From the NCBI GenBank assembly GCA_020639095.1, contig JACKHH010000003.1, forward strand, positions 119,046-183,045: a DNA stretch of 64,000 nucleotides, in the 5' to 3' direction. Source of the stretch: Phycisphaerales bacterium. Its GTDB lineage: Bacteria > Planctomycetota > Phycisphaerae > UBA1845. Shown one piece after another: positions 44,581 to 55,388 of the stretch; within the stretch, counting starts at the first letter, position 1, and each line of letters starts with the position of its first letter. A model generated the notes under the pieces. It worked only from the letters and a program-made list of their open reading frames with translations. It was not told where the DNA came from and searched no databases. A program made the translations under genes and the position numbers.

Positions 44581-44664
44581 CGTCAATCACCTGTGTCAAC
44601 CTGGCGATTTCGGGCTTGTTTCCATTAAACTAGGGTTTGTTCCCGTTAGAGTGCAGACAAGAAG

Positions 44665-44700
44665 ATGCGTCGGGAAGCGTCGCTGCCCCTCGCCGCATCA
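44665..44700. terminator. Hairpin after the 1289-residue secreted-protein gene
   Basis: GATGCG (44665-44670) pairs with CGCATC (44695-44700), with further G-C pairs inside. The core GGGAAGCGTCGCTGCC resembles GGGAGGCATCGCTGCC of the hairpin at 29364, which also follows a leftward dockerin gene. Confidence 0.5.
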
Positions 44701-44743
44701 ACGTGACAGGCACATCGTGGAGCATGAATTGAGGTAACTCAAA

Positions 44744-47700
44744 CTACGGCGCGAACTGTGCCTGGAATTCAGCGAAGTCGAGCAGGTCGACGTCGCCATC
44801 AAGGTCGAAATCTAAACAGTCACAGCCGCCGGGCGGACCCGCGCCGGGACCATTCAGGCAGGGTGTAAGACTGTCATAGTCCTGAAGATCAACGTCGCCG
44901 TCAGCATCGATATCCGCACTACCGGGACTGTTCGCGCATCCATCGCACGCGTCCGGAATGCCATCGCCATCTTTGTCCGACTGGCAAGCGTCGAACACGC
45001 CATTGCTATCGCAATCATTGTCAACCAGTTCGCATTCATCGAGTACGCCGTTGTTGTTGCAGTCTCGCGAATAGCGTAAATATGCTGCTACAAAGGCTTC
45101 CGGGTATCCCTGAGGATTGCTGTCCGCTCGGCCGACGACAATCCCGCCATCCGCCGAAACGTCATTGGGCCTCGAAAGCAACCAACCCGTCAAGTCGAGA
45201 CCGTAATCGTTCTCGAGCATCTCTCTTAACGATCGCATGCCTTCGTCGGCAGTCCAAATGAACGCCTCGCGCCCGGCGTCCGTTTGAGCGCTGCCGACGA
45301 TGACACGCCCATCAGCGGAGACCGCCCAGGCGATACTCTCGAAGATGCCACCGGACAAATCGCCAAGTCCGACCATACCTTCTGATTCGGTCCAGCGCAT
45401 CGCTTCCGTACCGAATTCCGATATGCCTTCTCCGACCACGACCGATCCGTCGCCGGAAATATCGTTGGCCACGCTGCCAAAGCTTCCACCGGCAAGATCG
45501 CCCAAACCGATCATTCCGTTTGAAGTTGTCCAAAGGAATGCCTCTGAACCTGAGCCGGATTCACTGTATCCTGCGACAGAATTACCGTCATCTGAAACGG
45601 CCCACGCCCAACTGATCGCACTGCCGCCGGGAAGATCTCCGAGACTTTCGATAGTTGTATCCGAAGTCCAGCGGGCGGCTAACGGCCCACTCGTTGTGCC
45701 GTATCCAACGATCACGCTGCCGTCTGGCGTCATGTCGTATGCGGCACTGTCGTACCCACCGCCTGCGAAATCTACCAGGGGTACGATTCCCTCGGTTTGC
45801 GTCCCGCGAATCGCAACCGCGCCCGCTGCCTCGTTGGCCCACCCGACATACGCATGTCCATCGGGTGTCACCCGTCGCAAAGAGCTCAAATACGAACCGC
45901 CCGACAAGTCCCCGATCCCCACCATTCCGGTTTCTGGTGTCCAAACGAATCCTTCACGTCCGTTTGTGCTTTGACTCCATCCCACTACGACCGACCCATC
46001 GTCCGACACACCGCTGGCAACGCTGATGGTATTTCCACCGGGCAGATCGCCGAGGCCCATGAATGAAGCCCGCGGGGCGGCGATTTCGCAAAGGTCGAGC
46101 CAACCATTGGCGTTGCAATCCGTTTCATTGTCCTCGCAGTCGTCGGGAATGCCGTTGAAATTGCAGTCGTTGTTCTCCAATTCGCAATCGTCAGGCGTAC
46201 CGTTTGTATTGCAATCATGTTCGCCCAATTCACACTCATCGGGAACGAGGTTACTATTACAATTATTATCGCCTTGATTCGGATACCAAGAAATCGTGTT
46301 TGAAAACCACCCCGTCGAAAGGGCGTCGGCGTAACCATCGCCATTGATGTCCGCCGCGTGAACGGCAGATGCGCCGTCCGACTTGCCAATCACACGCTGA
46401 AATCCGAATGCGCCCTGACCATCTTCGTTTTCATACCATGCGAGGCGATCGTTCTGAAACGAAGCGGACAACACGTCAAGATCACCATCGTTGTCCATGT
46501 CGGCTGTTGCAACGCTCTGAATCCCCGAGACCAATTCCGTGATCACCCGCGGCGGACCGAAGTTGCCCGCGCCATCAAGGTTTTCATGCCAGACAATCGC
46601 ATCGTCACCGGAATTCGCAACGAGTACATCATTGTCCAAATCGCCGTCGATATCGCACGCTAACACAGAGGTTGCCGCATCCGCGGTTGACGAAATCACC
46701 TGCTCCGGTCCGAAGTTGCCCGCGCCATCAAGATTCTCGAACCACGAAACGGTGTCATCCAAAAACGAAGCCGCCAAGACATCGAGGTCCGTATCGCCGT
46801 CAAGATCGATCGCAAATACAGATTGAGCGCTGTCTGCCGTGTTAGTGAGAACATGCGCGCCACCAAACGCACCGATCCCATCCAGGTTTTCATACCACGC
46901 GATCTTGTTGTCACCCACGGAGGCACTGAGCACATCGACATCGAGATCGCCGTCAAGGTCAGCCGCGAACACGGCACTCGCGCCGTCGGCCGTGTTGGAG
47001 ATCACCTGTTTCCCACCAAATGAGCCCCTTCCATCAAGATTCTCAAACCACGCAATCGTGTCGTCGGAACCAGACGACGCCAATACGTCGTTATCCAAGT
47101 CGCCGTCGATATCGATTGCAATGACGCAATTCGCCCCATCCATCAAATCTGAAATGACCTGCTGCCCCCCGAATTGTCCCATGCCATCGAGGTTAGGGTA
47201 CCATGCAACGGTGTCATCGTTAAACGACGCCGATAGCACGTCGAGATCGAGATCACCGTCGAGGTCAGCCGCGAAGACCGCCCCGGCAAAATCGGCCCCT
47301 TCGAATATCACTTCGGATTCGAACCGGACAGCCAAGTCGCAGTCATCCGGGAGGCCATTGCTGTTGCAGTCCTGACTTGTCCCCGCGACTAGTTCACAAA
47401 TATCTGGGATGTTGTTACGATTACAGTCCTGCAAACTTGCGCACTCGTCCGGGTTGCTGTCGAAGTTACAATCCGTACTCGTTCCACCCGCTATGTCGCA
47501 TTCGTCCGGTACCTCGTTTATATTGCAGTCATTGTTATGCAACTCACAAGTGTCGGGCACGCCGTTTGAATTGCAGTCCAAAAACTCTTCACACGTATCC
47601 AGTGTTCCGTTGAGATTGCAGTCATTGTTCGCAAATTCACATACGTCCGGAACAGCGTTGGAATTGCAATCGCCAACCTGCTCACAACTCTCACCCAACA

Positions 47701-48613
47701 TCGCCATAATACTAGCGGTCATTATTGGCGGAGATTCTGTGGTGATCAGAACACCCCCCGTTGCGTCGGCGGCATATTGCGCTAGGTCACGAACGCACTC
47801 AAAGGGGTCGTTGTTCCCCGGCACAATATATGGAGCGATACGCACACCCTGTTGATTGGCCACTCTTATGGCGTTTGTTGTGGCGTCACGATCGTCACCG
47901 GGGTCACTGCATGGCGCGCCCAGGCATGGCCCCTCATCCGAAAACGGCACGATCACGCGCGCGACGTTGTCGCGCCACGGAAAACGCTCCGCGACGACCG
48001 CGGTCGCAGCACCCCAGTTCTCCGACCGGTCGATTGGGCTCTCCGCCCCATTGTCCAGGGGGCCGCAACTCCCATTGCCTGGAACCTCCGGTCCCAGCAA
48101 ATGCAAAACCGTATCGCCGACGCACCCAAATGCGCCTCCAGGCGCTTCCGTGATACCAAGGATGGTCGGGCTGACTTGCACATTCTCCGCATTAAGATCT
48201 GCAATTACTGTCGGTACTGCGTCGCATAGCTCAACGGCGCGGCCTTGTAGCGAACCCGATGTGTCGAAAATGAATACAAGGTCCAGGTTGCGACATTGGT
48301 GGCATTCATCCGGAATACCATTGACGTCGCAATCCACGCTGGTACTCCCGTCAATGTCACATTCGTCCGGAATGGCATTGTCATTGCAATCCGAAGAGGT
48401 ACTTCCCGATACGTCCCAACTGTCGTCAACACCATTGGAATTGCAATCCGCGACTCCGAGAATGCGCGAATTGCTCGCTTGTTCTGGAAGCTCCGTCTGG
48501 GCATTCTCGACGTACAGCAAGCCAAAACATGGTACCGATAGGGCGGCCGCGATGACCGCTTTCACGTTCCACAAAACCCGCCTATCGAAATTGATAAACA
48601 TACTTTGCTTCAT
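44744..48613 (-). CDS. Giant secreted protein: VWA, DCN repeats, VCBS, HAF repeats, dockerin
   Basis: 1289 residues from ATG 48611-48613, with GGAG about nine bases upstream. After a hydrophobic N-terminus come DCNxNGxPDxCE repeats, then a von Willebrand A domain starting LDLVFIFDTSGSLQGRA with the MIDAS motif DTSGS. A second run of DCN repeats leads to about eight VCBS/FG-GAP-like units (FAADLDGDLDVDVLSASVGD, WYENLDGIGAFGG). HAF-type extracellular repeats follow (LGDLPGGxxxSxAxxVSDDG, about residues 870-1190). The C-terminus is dockerin-like (DIDADGDVDLQDYDSL, DFDLDGDVDLLDFAEF). It is probably displayed on the surface or released; ligand binding through VWA is inferred from the family. Confidence 0.88.
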   Translation of the reverse strand: MKQSMFINFDRRVLWNVKAVIAAALSVPCFGLLYVENAQTELPEQASNSRILGVADCNSNGVDDSWDVSGSTSSDCNDNAIPDECDIDGSTSVDCDVNGIPDECHQCRNLDLVFIFDTSGSLQGRAVELCDAVPTVIADLNAENVQVSPTILGITEAPGGAFGCVGDTVLHLLGPEVPGNGSCGPLDNGAESPIDRSENWGAATAVVAERFPWRDNVARVIVPFSDEGPCLGAPCSDPGDDRDATTNAIRVANQQGVRIAPYIVPGNNDPFECVRDLAQYAADATGGVLITTESPPIMTASIMAMLGESCEQVGDCNSNAVPDVCEFANNDCNLNGTLDTCEEFLDCNSNGVPDTCELHNNDCNINEVPDECDIAGGTSTDCNFDSNPDECASLQDCNRNNIPDICELVAGTSQDCNSNGLPDDCDLAVRFESEVIFEGADFAGAVFAADLDGDLDLDVLSASFNDDTVAWYPNLDGMGQFGGQQVISDLMDGANCVIAIDIDGDLDNDVLASSGSDDTIAWFENLDGRGSFGGKQVISNTADGASAVFAADLDGDLDVDVLSASVGDNKIAWYENLDGIGAFGGAHVLTNTADSAQSVFAIDLDGDTDLDVLAASFLDDTVSWFENLDGAGNFGPEQVISSTADAATSVLACDIDGDLDNDVLVANSGDDAIVWHENLDGAGNFGPPRVITELVSGIQSVATADMDNDGDLDVLSASFQNDRLAWYENEDGQGAFGFQRVIGKSDGASAVHAADINGDGYADALSTGWFSNTISWYPNQGDNNCNSNLVPDECELGEHDCNTNGTPDDCELENNDCNFNGIPDDCEDNETDCNANGWLDLCEIAAPRASFMGLGDLPGGNTISVASGVSDDGSVVVGWSQSTNGREGFVWTPETGMVGIGDLSGGSYLSSLRRVTPDGHAYVGWANEAAGAVAIRGTQTEGIVPLVDFAGGGYDSAAYDMTPDGSVIVGYGTTSGPLAARWTSDTTIESLGDLPGGSAISWAWAVSDDGNSVAGYSESGSGSEAFLWTTSNGMIGLGDLAGGSFGSVANDISGDGSVVVGEGISEFGTEAMRWTESEGMVGLGDLSGGIFESIAWAVSADGRVIVGSAQTDAGREAFIWTADEGMRSLREMLENDYGLDLTGWLLSRPNDVSADGGIVVGRADSNPQGYPEAFVAAYLRYSRDCNNNGVLDECELVDNDCDSNGVFDACQSDKDGDGIPDACDGCANSPGSADIDADGDVDLQDYDSLTPCLNGPGAGPPGGCDCLDFDLDGDVDLLDFAEFQAQFAP

Positions 48614-48646
48614 AACCCAGAACTCCAAGTATCGATCTCCATCGCA

Positions 48647-51600
48647 TCAGGAAATCGACGCAATTTCATCGAGAATTGCAAAATCGGCGAGATCAAGATC
48701 GCCATCATCGTCAACGTCGCACGCACTTAGATAGAGTTCTACGCTGGCGGGTGGAACACTGGGTGGCGTATTCGGGCCACCGATGCCCTGAAGGCAACCG
48801 ATGACATCATCGATGTCGACATCCCCATCGCCGTCAAAGTCGCCATCGCCGATCGTTTCACAGTCATCCAGAATGCCATTGTCATTCGCATCATGGATCA
48901 TCAATTCGCAATCGTCCGGAATTCCGTTGCTGTTGCAGTCATTGCCGACCGCATCGCAATCATCGGGAACGCCGTTGGTGTTGCAGTCCGCGGCTCCAAG
49001 CGAAATAGCTACGCCACGAGGGTTCACATTCGTGCCAGGGGCGTAAACATCCTCGATATCCGTGCCGTCAATGTTGGCCCGTTGGATTCTGTCACTTCCG
49101 GAATCCGCCCAATAGATCTTACCGGTATTCAAATCCACGGCGATTCCCAAGGGTTGAGAAAGGCCTGCAATAAGAATCTCCACACCGCCGCCATCCAAAC
49201 TCGCGCGCTTGATCGTGCCATCACCGTTGTCGACGCAGTACATCGTGCCGGCGCCGATGTTCAGCGCAATTCCGCGCGGGTCCACCAATCCGCTCGATAC
49301 AACTGTCTCGATTTCCGTTCCGTCAAGATTCGCGCGCTCTAATATCAGGGTTCCCTGATCGCCCCAGTACATCTTGCCAGCATTCAGGTCCAGCGCAAGT
49401 CCAATTGGGCTACTCAGACCCGAGGCAATTACGTCCTCGACGCCGCTCCCATCCAGATTGGATCGCTGTATTTTTGCAGCCTCATTGTCCGCCCAGTAGA
49501 GTTTTCCGGCAGCGTGATCAACTGCGATACCCGCTGGCCCGCTAAGTCCCGAAGTGATCAAGTCCTCGATATCCGTGCCGTCAAGATTGGCCCGCTGAAT
49601 CTTGTCCACTCCGCGATCAGTCCAGTAAATCTTTTGATCGTCGTGATCTATGGCGATAAAATCGGGAGTACTTAATCCGATTGAGACAAGTACTTCTAGA
49701 TTACCGCCGTCGGGATCGGCGCGCACGATATCATCGGGACCATTGTTGGTCCAATAGACCTTGGTTGCGCCCAGCAACTCTACTCCGTCGTCGATACCAT
49801 TCTCATTACAGTCGACGAACTCGCATTCGTCTGGAATACCGTTGCTTGATGTATCCAGGCTTGTACCCGCCGCGATGTCGCAATCGTCGGGACTGGCGTT
49901 GTGATTACAATCACCGGCCGCAAGCTCACATCCGTCCGGAATTTGGTTTCCGTTGCAATCTACGATTTCAGTATCACACGCATCGGGAACGCCATTGGAA
50001 TCGCAATCCGGATCGCAGGAATCCAGAATGCCGTTGCTATCACAGTCGGCCGCGCTACCAAAGGCGAGTTCGCATGCATCCGCGACTCCGTTTGAATTGC
50101 AGTCATCGACAATGAAATCGCAATCGTCCGGAATGCCGTTGCCGTTGCAGTCGCCGCAGGCGGCGTCACCCATGCAATCGGCAATGTCGCATTCGTCCGG
50201 GTAGCCGTTGCCGTTGCAATCCACGAGTGAACTCTCGATCTGTATGAAGCGTGGCAAAATGAGCCGTTCCACCACCTTCTCGATTCCGCTCCCATCCAGA
50301 TTCGCTCGCCAAATAGCGTCATAGTCTGACCAGTACAGCCGGCGAGTTGGTTGATCGATCGCCATGGAGAGGATTTCATTGTTATAGTCAATCGATATCA
50401 GCGGCTGATGTTCGCTTCCATCGAGTTTTAAACGTGCAATTCGTGCAGTCTGCGATGCGTCGGATCGCTCGCAGAAGTAGAGTTCCTGCGTATATGCGTC
50501 AATGGTCATCGCGGTTGCGATGAATCCCGTTGTCTGCGCGGCAACCACTTCGCAGGTTCCGCCATTTGTCGGAACGCGGTATATGAAATTGTCGACCCAA
50601 TAGAGATGGTCATCACGGCGATTGACGGTGAGACTGGAGCCTCGCACCCAATCAGAATCAATTGTACAGTTGCTTCCATCAGCCGTGAAGACTTCTTGAA
50701 TATTGCTTCCATCAAATCCGCTGCTGTAGATCGAATCCTGGCTTATCCAAAATAGCTCATTCGCGGATGGGTCGGCGGTAAGATTCTGGGGATAGAACGC
50801 CTCGGACAGCGTGAATAGGTCCTCAACATTACTCCCATCGAGATTCCCGCGGTGTATCGTGGCATCTCCTTCAGATGGAGACAGTGACCAATAGATTTTC
50901 TGATTGGCAATATCGAGATAGAGTCCGGACGGGCCGATTATGACATCCGTGGCGATGTCACCCCAAGTCGCGTCATTCGCGTCCCACCGGGCGACTCTGC
51001 CATTGAGTACCGTATCCGTGCCGAGAAAAATCGCCTTCGGGCTGAGCAGCGTGCATTCGTCCGGTTCGTTGTCTTCGTTGCAATCGTGACTGGTTCCGCC
51101 TGCAATGTCACATTCGTCACTGACTCCATTCCCATTGCAATCGAACATCTCTTCACATAGACCGTCCAGCAGCCCGTCTTCGTCGCAATCGCTCGCCGAA
51201 CCTGACGCGATGTCGCACTCATCGGGCACCTGGTTATCGTCGCAGTCATCCGACCCGGGGCAAAAGCCGCATCCGTAAATACTCACCGCATCGACGCATG
51301 CAAATCCCCATCCACCGAAGGGACCATTGGCTGTGCAGGCCGGAAGGTATATGCTGACGCAAGATTCGATTTGCGGATCGCTGCATCCTAGGCCGCCATG
51401 CGGTTCGCAGCAGTTGTGCGAAACCGGTCCAATGTCACACTCGTCAGGTAGTTGATTGTCGTTGCAGTCATTGTCCGCAAGCTCGCACGTATCAGGGATT
51501 TGATTGTCGTTGCAGTCGATGCCGCTGGGGCAGACGCTACACCCAGCGCTCTCGATCAGATCGACGCAGGATGCGGGCCACGAGAAATCACAAATTCCGA

Positions 51601-54600
51601 CTTGGTCGGCTTCGCGCACACAGTCTCGGATCGCTGTGTCTTCGCACCAGAGAGGGTTGAAGCCATCAAAGGGAATGCAGCAATTGTGCGTGAGGTGCAG
51701 CGTATCGCAGTCGTCCGGTCGCCCGTTGGAATCGCAGTCGTGGTTCGCCAGCTCGCAGTCGTCGAGAATTCCGTTGGTATTGCAGTCATAAAGCAGGCCC
51801 TGCGCGAGGTCGCAGTCATCGGGAATGTCGTTGGCGTTGCAATCGGTCTGGTCTCCCAGTTCAAGCGAAGCGGCCAGACCCGCATTCGATGTTCCCACGG
51901 TGCTGGATATCGCGGCCCAATCGCTTGCATCGTTGTGATCCACATCGCCTTGGCGCTGCAACGTAATCGCAGGCTCTGAGAATCCGTTGGTTGCCAACAA
52001 TCCATCCCCAAACCATGCGCCGCCGATGAACACATTGTGTGAATTGATATCGAGTGTAACGTCCTGGATGGTGGCTTCCGGCGCGTCGCCCCAGGTCACG
52101 AAATCGACGACGGTTCCGTTGTCATCAAGGATGATGGCCCAACCGCTGAATAGGGGATAGCTACCGGGATTCCAGAAAATGTTCCCGCCCCAGTAGTTGT
52201 CGCTGTTGGAATCCGTCCAATAGATAATCTCACCGGGTAACATGTGGGCCGGAAGCGGTTGCACGATTGAATTGACGGTACTCAAGTCAGAGTACGGACT
52301 GTGGCTTACCGCGACGGACCAACCCAACGTATCGAGCGTCCGACCTGAAACGTTCTGAATCTCCAAAGCGTCGGGAGCGTTGACGTCCACCTCGGTAATC
52401 AGCAACGTCGCGGTCGCCCCGGGAAGCTGACACTCATCCGGAACGCCATCGCCCTGGCAGTCCGCACTGGTACCGCCGGTGATGTCGCAGGCGTCCGCGA
52501 CATGGTTCGCATTGCAGTCTGCTTCGCATTCGTCCGGAACACCGTTGCCGTCACAGTCAAGGGACGTTCCGAAAGCGAGTTCGCAGGCATCGATCTCACC
52601 GTCCGCGTCACAGTCCGGCTCGCACTCATCGGGAACGCCATTGCCATCGCAGTCGGAGCTTGGGAAAACCCATAGGTCGATGCCCGCGGGATTGTCGGTG
52701 CTCGTGATGATCGTCTCAATGTTGGACCCGTCTAGGTCGGCGCGGCGGATATGGTCGAATCCGCTATCGGTCCAATATAATTTTCCCGCGGCAACATCGA
52801 GCACGAATCCACGCGGGCTGTTCAACCCCGTCACGAGCGTTTCGATTTCCGATCCGTTGAGATTTGACCGCTGAATCGTGTTCGCCAGATCGTTCGTCCA
52901 GTACAGCTTGCCGGCATCGGGATCAATATCCAACGCGTATGCGTTGGCGATCGCACCACAAACGCCGCAAGTGTTGAGATCCAACACCGTCATCGGGTTG
53001 GTTCCGTCGAGATTGGCGCGTCCGATCGTGCGCTCGGAAAGGTCGGTCCAATACAGCTTGCCGTGCAGCGTGTCGACTGCCACCGCATTGGGATTGGGTA
53101 ATCCGGTTACCACAGCCGCGGCGTTTGCGCCATCGAGATCTGCCCGGAAGATCGAGTTGTTCGGTCCGCTCCAATAGAGCTTGCCAGCCGATGCATCAAT
53201 TGCCAAATCGTCAACGATGGGGACCAGCGTAACGACATCCTGGACGTTGGTGCCGTCAAGATCGGCGCTTTGGATTCTTGACGTCCCCAGGTCAGACCAA
53301 TAGACGCGCCGTCCAATGGGATCGATCGCAACCGCTTTCGGCGCCACCAAACCGTTCGAAGCGATGGACGTCATGCCGCTACCGTCGAGGTTGGCGCGAA
53401 ACACGTTATCTTCCGCCGCGTCCGACGCCCAAAACATCCCAGGCACCTCGCTCACATCACAATAGTCGGCAACACCGTTGGCATTGCAATCCGCGGCAGT
53501 GGGACTGTCGCAGGCTGCCGGTTGCGCTGTAATGGTCAGCGCAAGATCACGCCGTGTCCGCGGCGCGAGTCCGTCGCAAATACCGTTGTTACCGTAAATC
53601 GTGGTCCAATCGGTAAGCCCCGCCTTGGGGAAAAGCTGCTTGGCATGATATCCAAAACTTTCCTGCGCGAGCAGCAATGCCGTCTGGCCGATATTGCCGC
53701 GATTCATGATCGGCTGAACCTCGAGCCACAAGCGCTTGCCTGATGGCACGCGAATCATCTCCGGTGCGATGGCAATGTCGATACGGAATTGCGCGGGCGT
53801 AGCGACCCCGTCGTTTGCAGCAAGACAGGGTGTGGATCCGATCGTCGAAACGGTAAAGCTGCTCAGCGTATCGGAGTAAAGGATTCCACCGGGGAAAGTC
53901 GCGACATGCGAGCCGTCGTTCAACGATTCGCCCGCGGGCGCGCCGTTGCTGTCGGCATAGATCGTCACGTTGATCCCTTGAAAGTCCAAGTTGGGGTCGG
54001 GTGTATGACCTTGGGCGATGTTGAAGTATCTCACGTAAGCGGTGATGTTCGTGATATCGCAAACACTGCGCGGCGACTCGGGAATCACGAAATCGTCGGC
54101 GGTTGCCAAAGTCGCTGCGGCATCAGGTTCATACTGACTCGCGGGAATGACGAATCCGTCGAGTACGTCTCCGTTGTCGAATTCGCAAGGCGTGGTTTGC
54201 GCGGCGACGCTCGGCAGGTGTGGGCTGAACGCTCCGCAAGTGGCGGTAGTGTGCGAGAATCCACCGGAGTTCGCGCATGCGGTGGGTTCGAGATCGCCCA
54301 GACAGTTGCCGGCAAGATCAGTGCAGGCGCGCTCATCCGACGTGATCACGGTCAGACTGAGTTGTGCAGTCTTCGTCTGAGCGCCCGCGCTATCGAGCGA
54401 GGCGACTCCGAAAAACCCCGACCACGGCTGGGAAAAATAAGGTGTGACAATGCCTTGATCGACGATGCCGCCAACAAAATCATGAAGCGTCAGTTCCGCA
54501 TCGACGACGATCGGCTGAGGCGTCCAGTCCAGCAAATCCGTCAACCCAATGAAGAAGCATGCGTCGGTAAGCGGCGTGCCGGTTGCTCCATCGAAATGTC

Positions 54601-55138
54601 CCCCGGGATACAGATCCTCAGCCTGCATGAAAGCGGCGATTTGGATAACCGAAATGCCAGGCGAAACCACCGTTTCCGTTTCAATGACCAAGGGCGATGC
54701 GCCGTGGGGCTGAATCGCGTCGATCAGGTCGAGGCCTTCGTCAAACGGAACAATGTAGTCCCTCACGCCCTGGCCGATATCGAAACACGTAATGGACCCG
54801 CTGTTGTCAACATCAGCGCCAACAAAGGGCTCGAGGCTGTACGTTGTTCCCAATGGTGAACCGGTCGAGCGCGGTGTCGCTTGCGATTGGCCGACCCGCG
54901 ACGACGGCACGGGTACGGGAACCATCCGCGTCGGGCCGTCCGCAGTATCAGCCGACGTCACGGCATCACCGGCGGCAAGAGACTCATGCGTAACAGCGAC
55001 GCGCGTCACATCAGTCGTCGCAATCGCTGACAGTTCTCCATTGGGAACCCCACCAAGAACGCAATCGGTGATACATGCAGTGACGATGACGACGACGTTC
55101 ACGGTGTATCGACGTGATCTCGAAATCGGTAGTTGCAT
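48647..55138 (-). CDS. Giant secreted protein: YWTD propellers, DCN repeats, lamin-tail-like domain, EF-hand/dockerin end
   Basis: 2163 residues from ATG 55136-55138. A signal-like hydrophobic N-terminus (YTVNVVVIVTACITDCVLG) precedes an unassigned region of about 540 residues. Three blocks of YWTD-type beta-propeller repeats follow (about 569-826, 1369-1636 and 1789-2030), with units such as VYWSDLGTSRIQSADLDGTN. Between them are dense DCNxNGxPDDCE repeats and a lamin-tail-like domain (about 913-1046, LLITEVDVNAPDALEIQNVS). The end is GDFDGDGDVDIDDVIGCLQG followed by CDVDDDGDLDLADFAILD, a dockerin-like pair. The gene lies 33 bp downstream of the 44744 gene's start and points the same way, so the two are probably co-transcribed. 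Confidence 0.88.
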   Translation of the reverse strand: MQLPISRSRRYTVNVVVIVTACITDCVLGGVPNGELSAIATTDVTRVAVTHESLAAGDAVTSADTADGPTRMVPVPVPSSRVGQSQATPRSTGSPLGTTYSLEPFVGADVDNSGSITCFDIGQGVRDYIVPFDEGLDLIDAIQPHGASPLVIETETVVSPGISVIQIAAFMQAEDLYPGGHFDGATGTPLTDACFFIGLTDLLDWTPQPIVVDAELTLHDFVGGIVDQGIVTPYFSQPWSGFFGVASLDSAGAQTKTAQLSLTVITSDERACTDLAGNCLGDLEPTACANSGGFSHTTATCGAFSPHLPSVAAQTTPCEFDNGDVLDGFVIPASQYEPDAAATLATADDFVIPESPRSVCDITNITAYVRYFNIAQGHTPDPNLDFQGINVTIYADSNGAPAGESLNDGSHVATFPGGILYSDTLSSFTVSTIGSTPCLAANDGVATPAQFRIDIAIAPEMIRVPSGKRLWLEVQPIMNRGNIGQTALLLAQESFGYHAKQLFPKAGLTDWTTIYGNNGICDGLAPRTRRDLALTITAQPAACDSPTAADCNANGVADYCDVSEVPGMFWASDAAEDNVFRANLDGSGMTSIASNGLVAPKAVAIDPIGRRVYWSDLGTSRIQSADLDGTNVQDVVTLVPIVDDLAIDASAGKLYWSGPNNSIFRADLDGANAAAVVTGLPNPNAVAVDTLHGKLYWTDLSERTIGRANLDGTNPMTVLDLNTCGVCGAIANAYALDIDPDAGKLYWTNDLANTIQRSNLNGSEIETLVTGLNSPRGFVLDVAAGKLYWTDSGFDHIRRADLDGSNIETIITSTDNPAGIDLWVFPSSDCDGNGVPDECEPDCDADGEIDACELAFGTSLDCDGNGVPDECEADCNANHVADACDITGGTSADCQGDGVPDECQLPGATATLLITEVDVNAPDALEIQNVSGRTLDTLGWSVAVSHSPYSDLSTVNSIVQPLPAHMLPGEIIYWTDSNSDNYWGGNIFWNPGSYPLFSGWAIILDDNGTVVDFVTWGDAPEATIQDVTLDINSHNVFIGGAWFGDGLLATNGFSEPAITLQRQGDVDHNDASDWAAISSTVGTSNAGLAASLELGDQTDCNANDIPDDCDLAQGLLYDCNTNGILDDCELANHDCDSNGRPDDCDTLHLTHNCCIPFDGFNPLWCEDTAIRDCVREADQVGICDFSWPASCVDLIESAGCSVCPSGIDCNDNQIPDTCELADNDCNDNQLPDECDIGPVSHNCCEPHGGLGCSDPQIESCVSIYLPACTANGPFGGWGFACVDAVSIYGCGFCPGSDDCDDNQVPDECDIASGSASDCDEDGLLDGLCEEMFDCNGNGVSDECDIAGGTSHDCNEDNEPDECTLLSPKAIFLGTDTVLNGRVARWDANDATWGDIATDVIIGPSGLYLDIANQKIYWSLSPSEGDATIHRGNLDGSNVEDLFTLSEAFYPQNLTADPSANELFWISQDSIYSSGFDGSNIQEVFTADGSNCTIDSDWVRGSSLTVNRRDDHLYWVDNFIYRVPTNGGTCEVVAAQTTGFIATAMTIDAYTQELYFCERSDASQTARIARLKLDGSEHQPLISIDYNNEILSMAIDQPTRRLYWSDYDAIWRANLDGSGIEKVVERLILPRFIQIESSLVDCNGNGYPDECDIADCMGDAACGDCNGNGIPDDCDFIVDDCNSNGVADACELAFGSAADCDSNGILDSCDPDCDSNGVPDACDTEIVDCNGNQIPDGCELAAGDCNHNASPDDCDIAAGTSLDTSSNGIPDECEFVDCNENGIDDGVELLGATKVYWTNNGPDDIVRADPDGGNLEVLVSIGLSTPDFIAIDHDDQKIYWTDRGVDKIQRANLDGTDIEDLITSGLSGPAGIAVDHAAGKLYWADNEAAKIQRSNLDGSGVEDVIASGLSSPIGLALDLNAGKMYWGDQGTLILERANLDGTEIETVVSSGLVDPRGIALNIGAGTMYCVDNGDGTIKRASLDGGGVEILIAGLSQPLGIAVDLNTGKIYWADSGSDRIQRANIDGTDIEDVYAPGTNVNPRGVAISLGAADCNTNGVPDDCDAVGNDCNSNGIPDDCELMIHDANDNGILDDCETIGDGDFDGDGDVDIDDVIGCLQGIGGPNTPPSVPPASVELYLSACDVDDDGDLDLADFAILDEIASIS

Positions 55139-55388
55139 ACGGCCCTCCAGATTGAATTGAAACGATGCGCGCCAACTCAGATAGGCGAGACAGCAATCGG
55201 TGCTGCCCGGAAGTCAGACCTCGCATTCTGCCCATTCGTTGCAAATAGCGATCGAGAATCGGACTTGGACGGGAAAAACGGTTGAAACTTGCCGTGGAAC
55301 CGGGCCGGGCGTTGTTTGGCCGCGGTAACTTGCTTAAATTAAAGGAGTTAGCGGCAAGAGGACCGCGGCACGAAAGGGGCCGGAACGC

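Noticed and set aside
48647..55138. CRISPR-like periodic repeats on the minus strand
   Set aside because: The periodicity comes from codons of the DCNxNGxPDxCE protein repeat inside one long open gene, with no constant repeat-spacer lengths.
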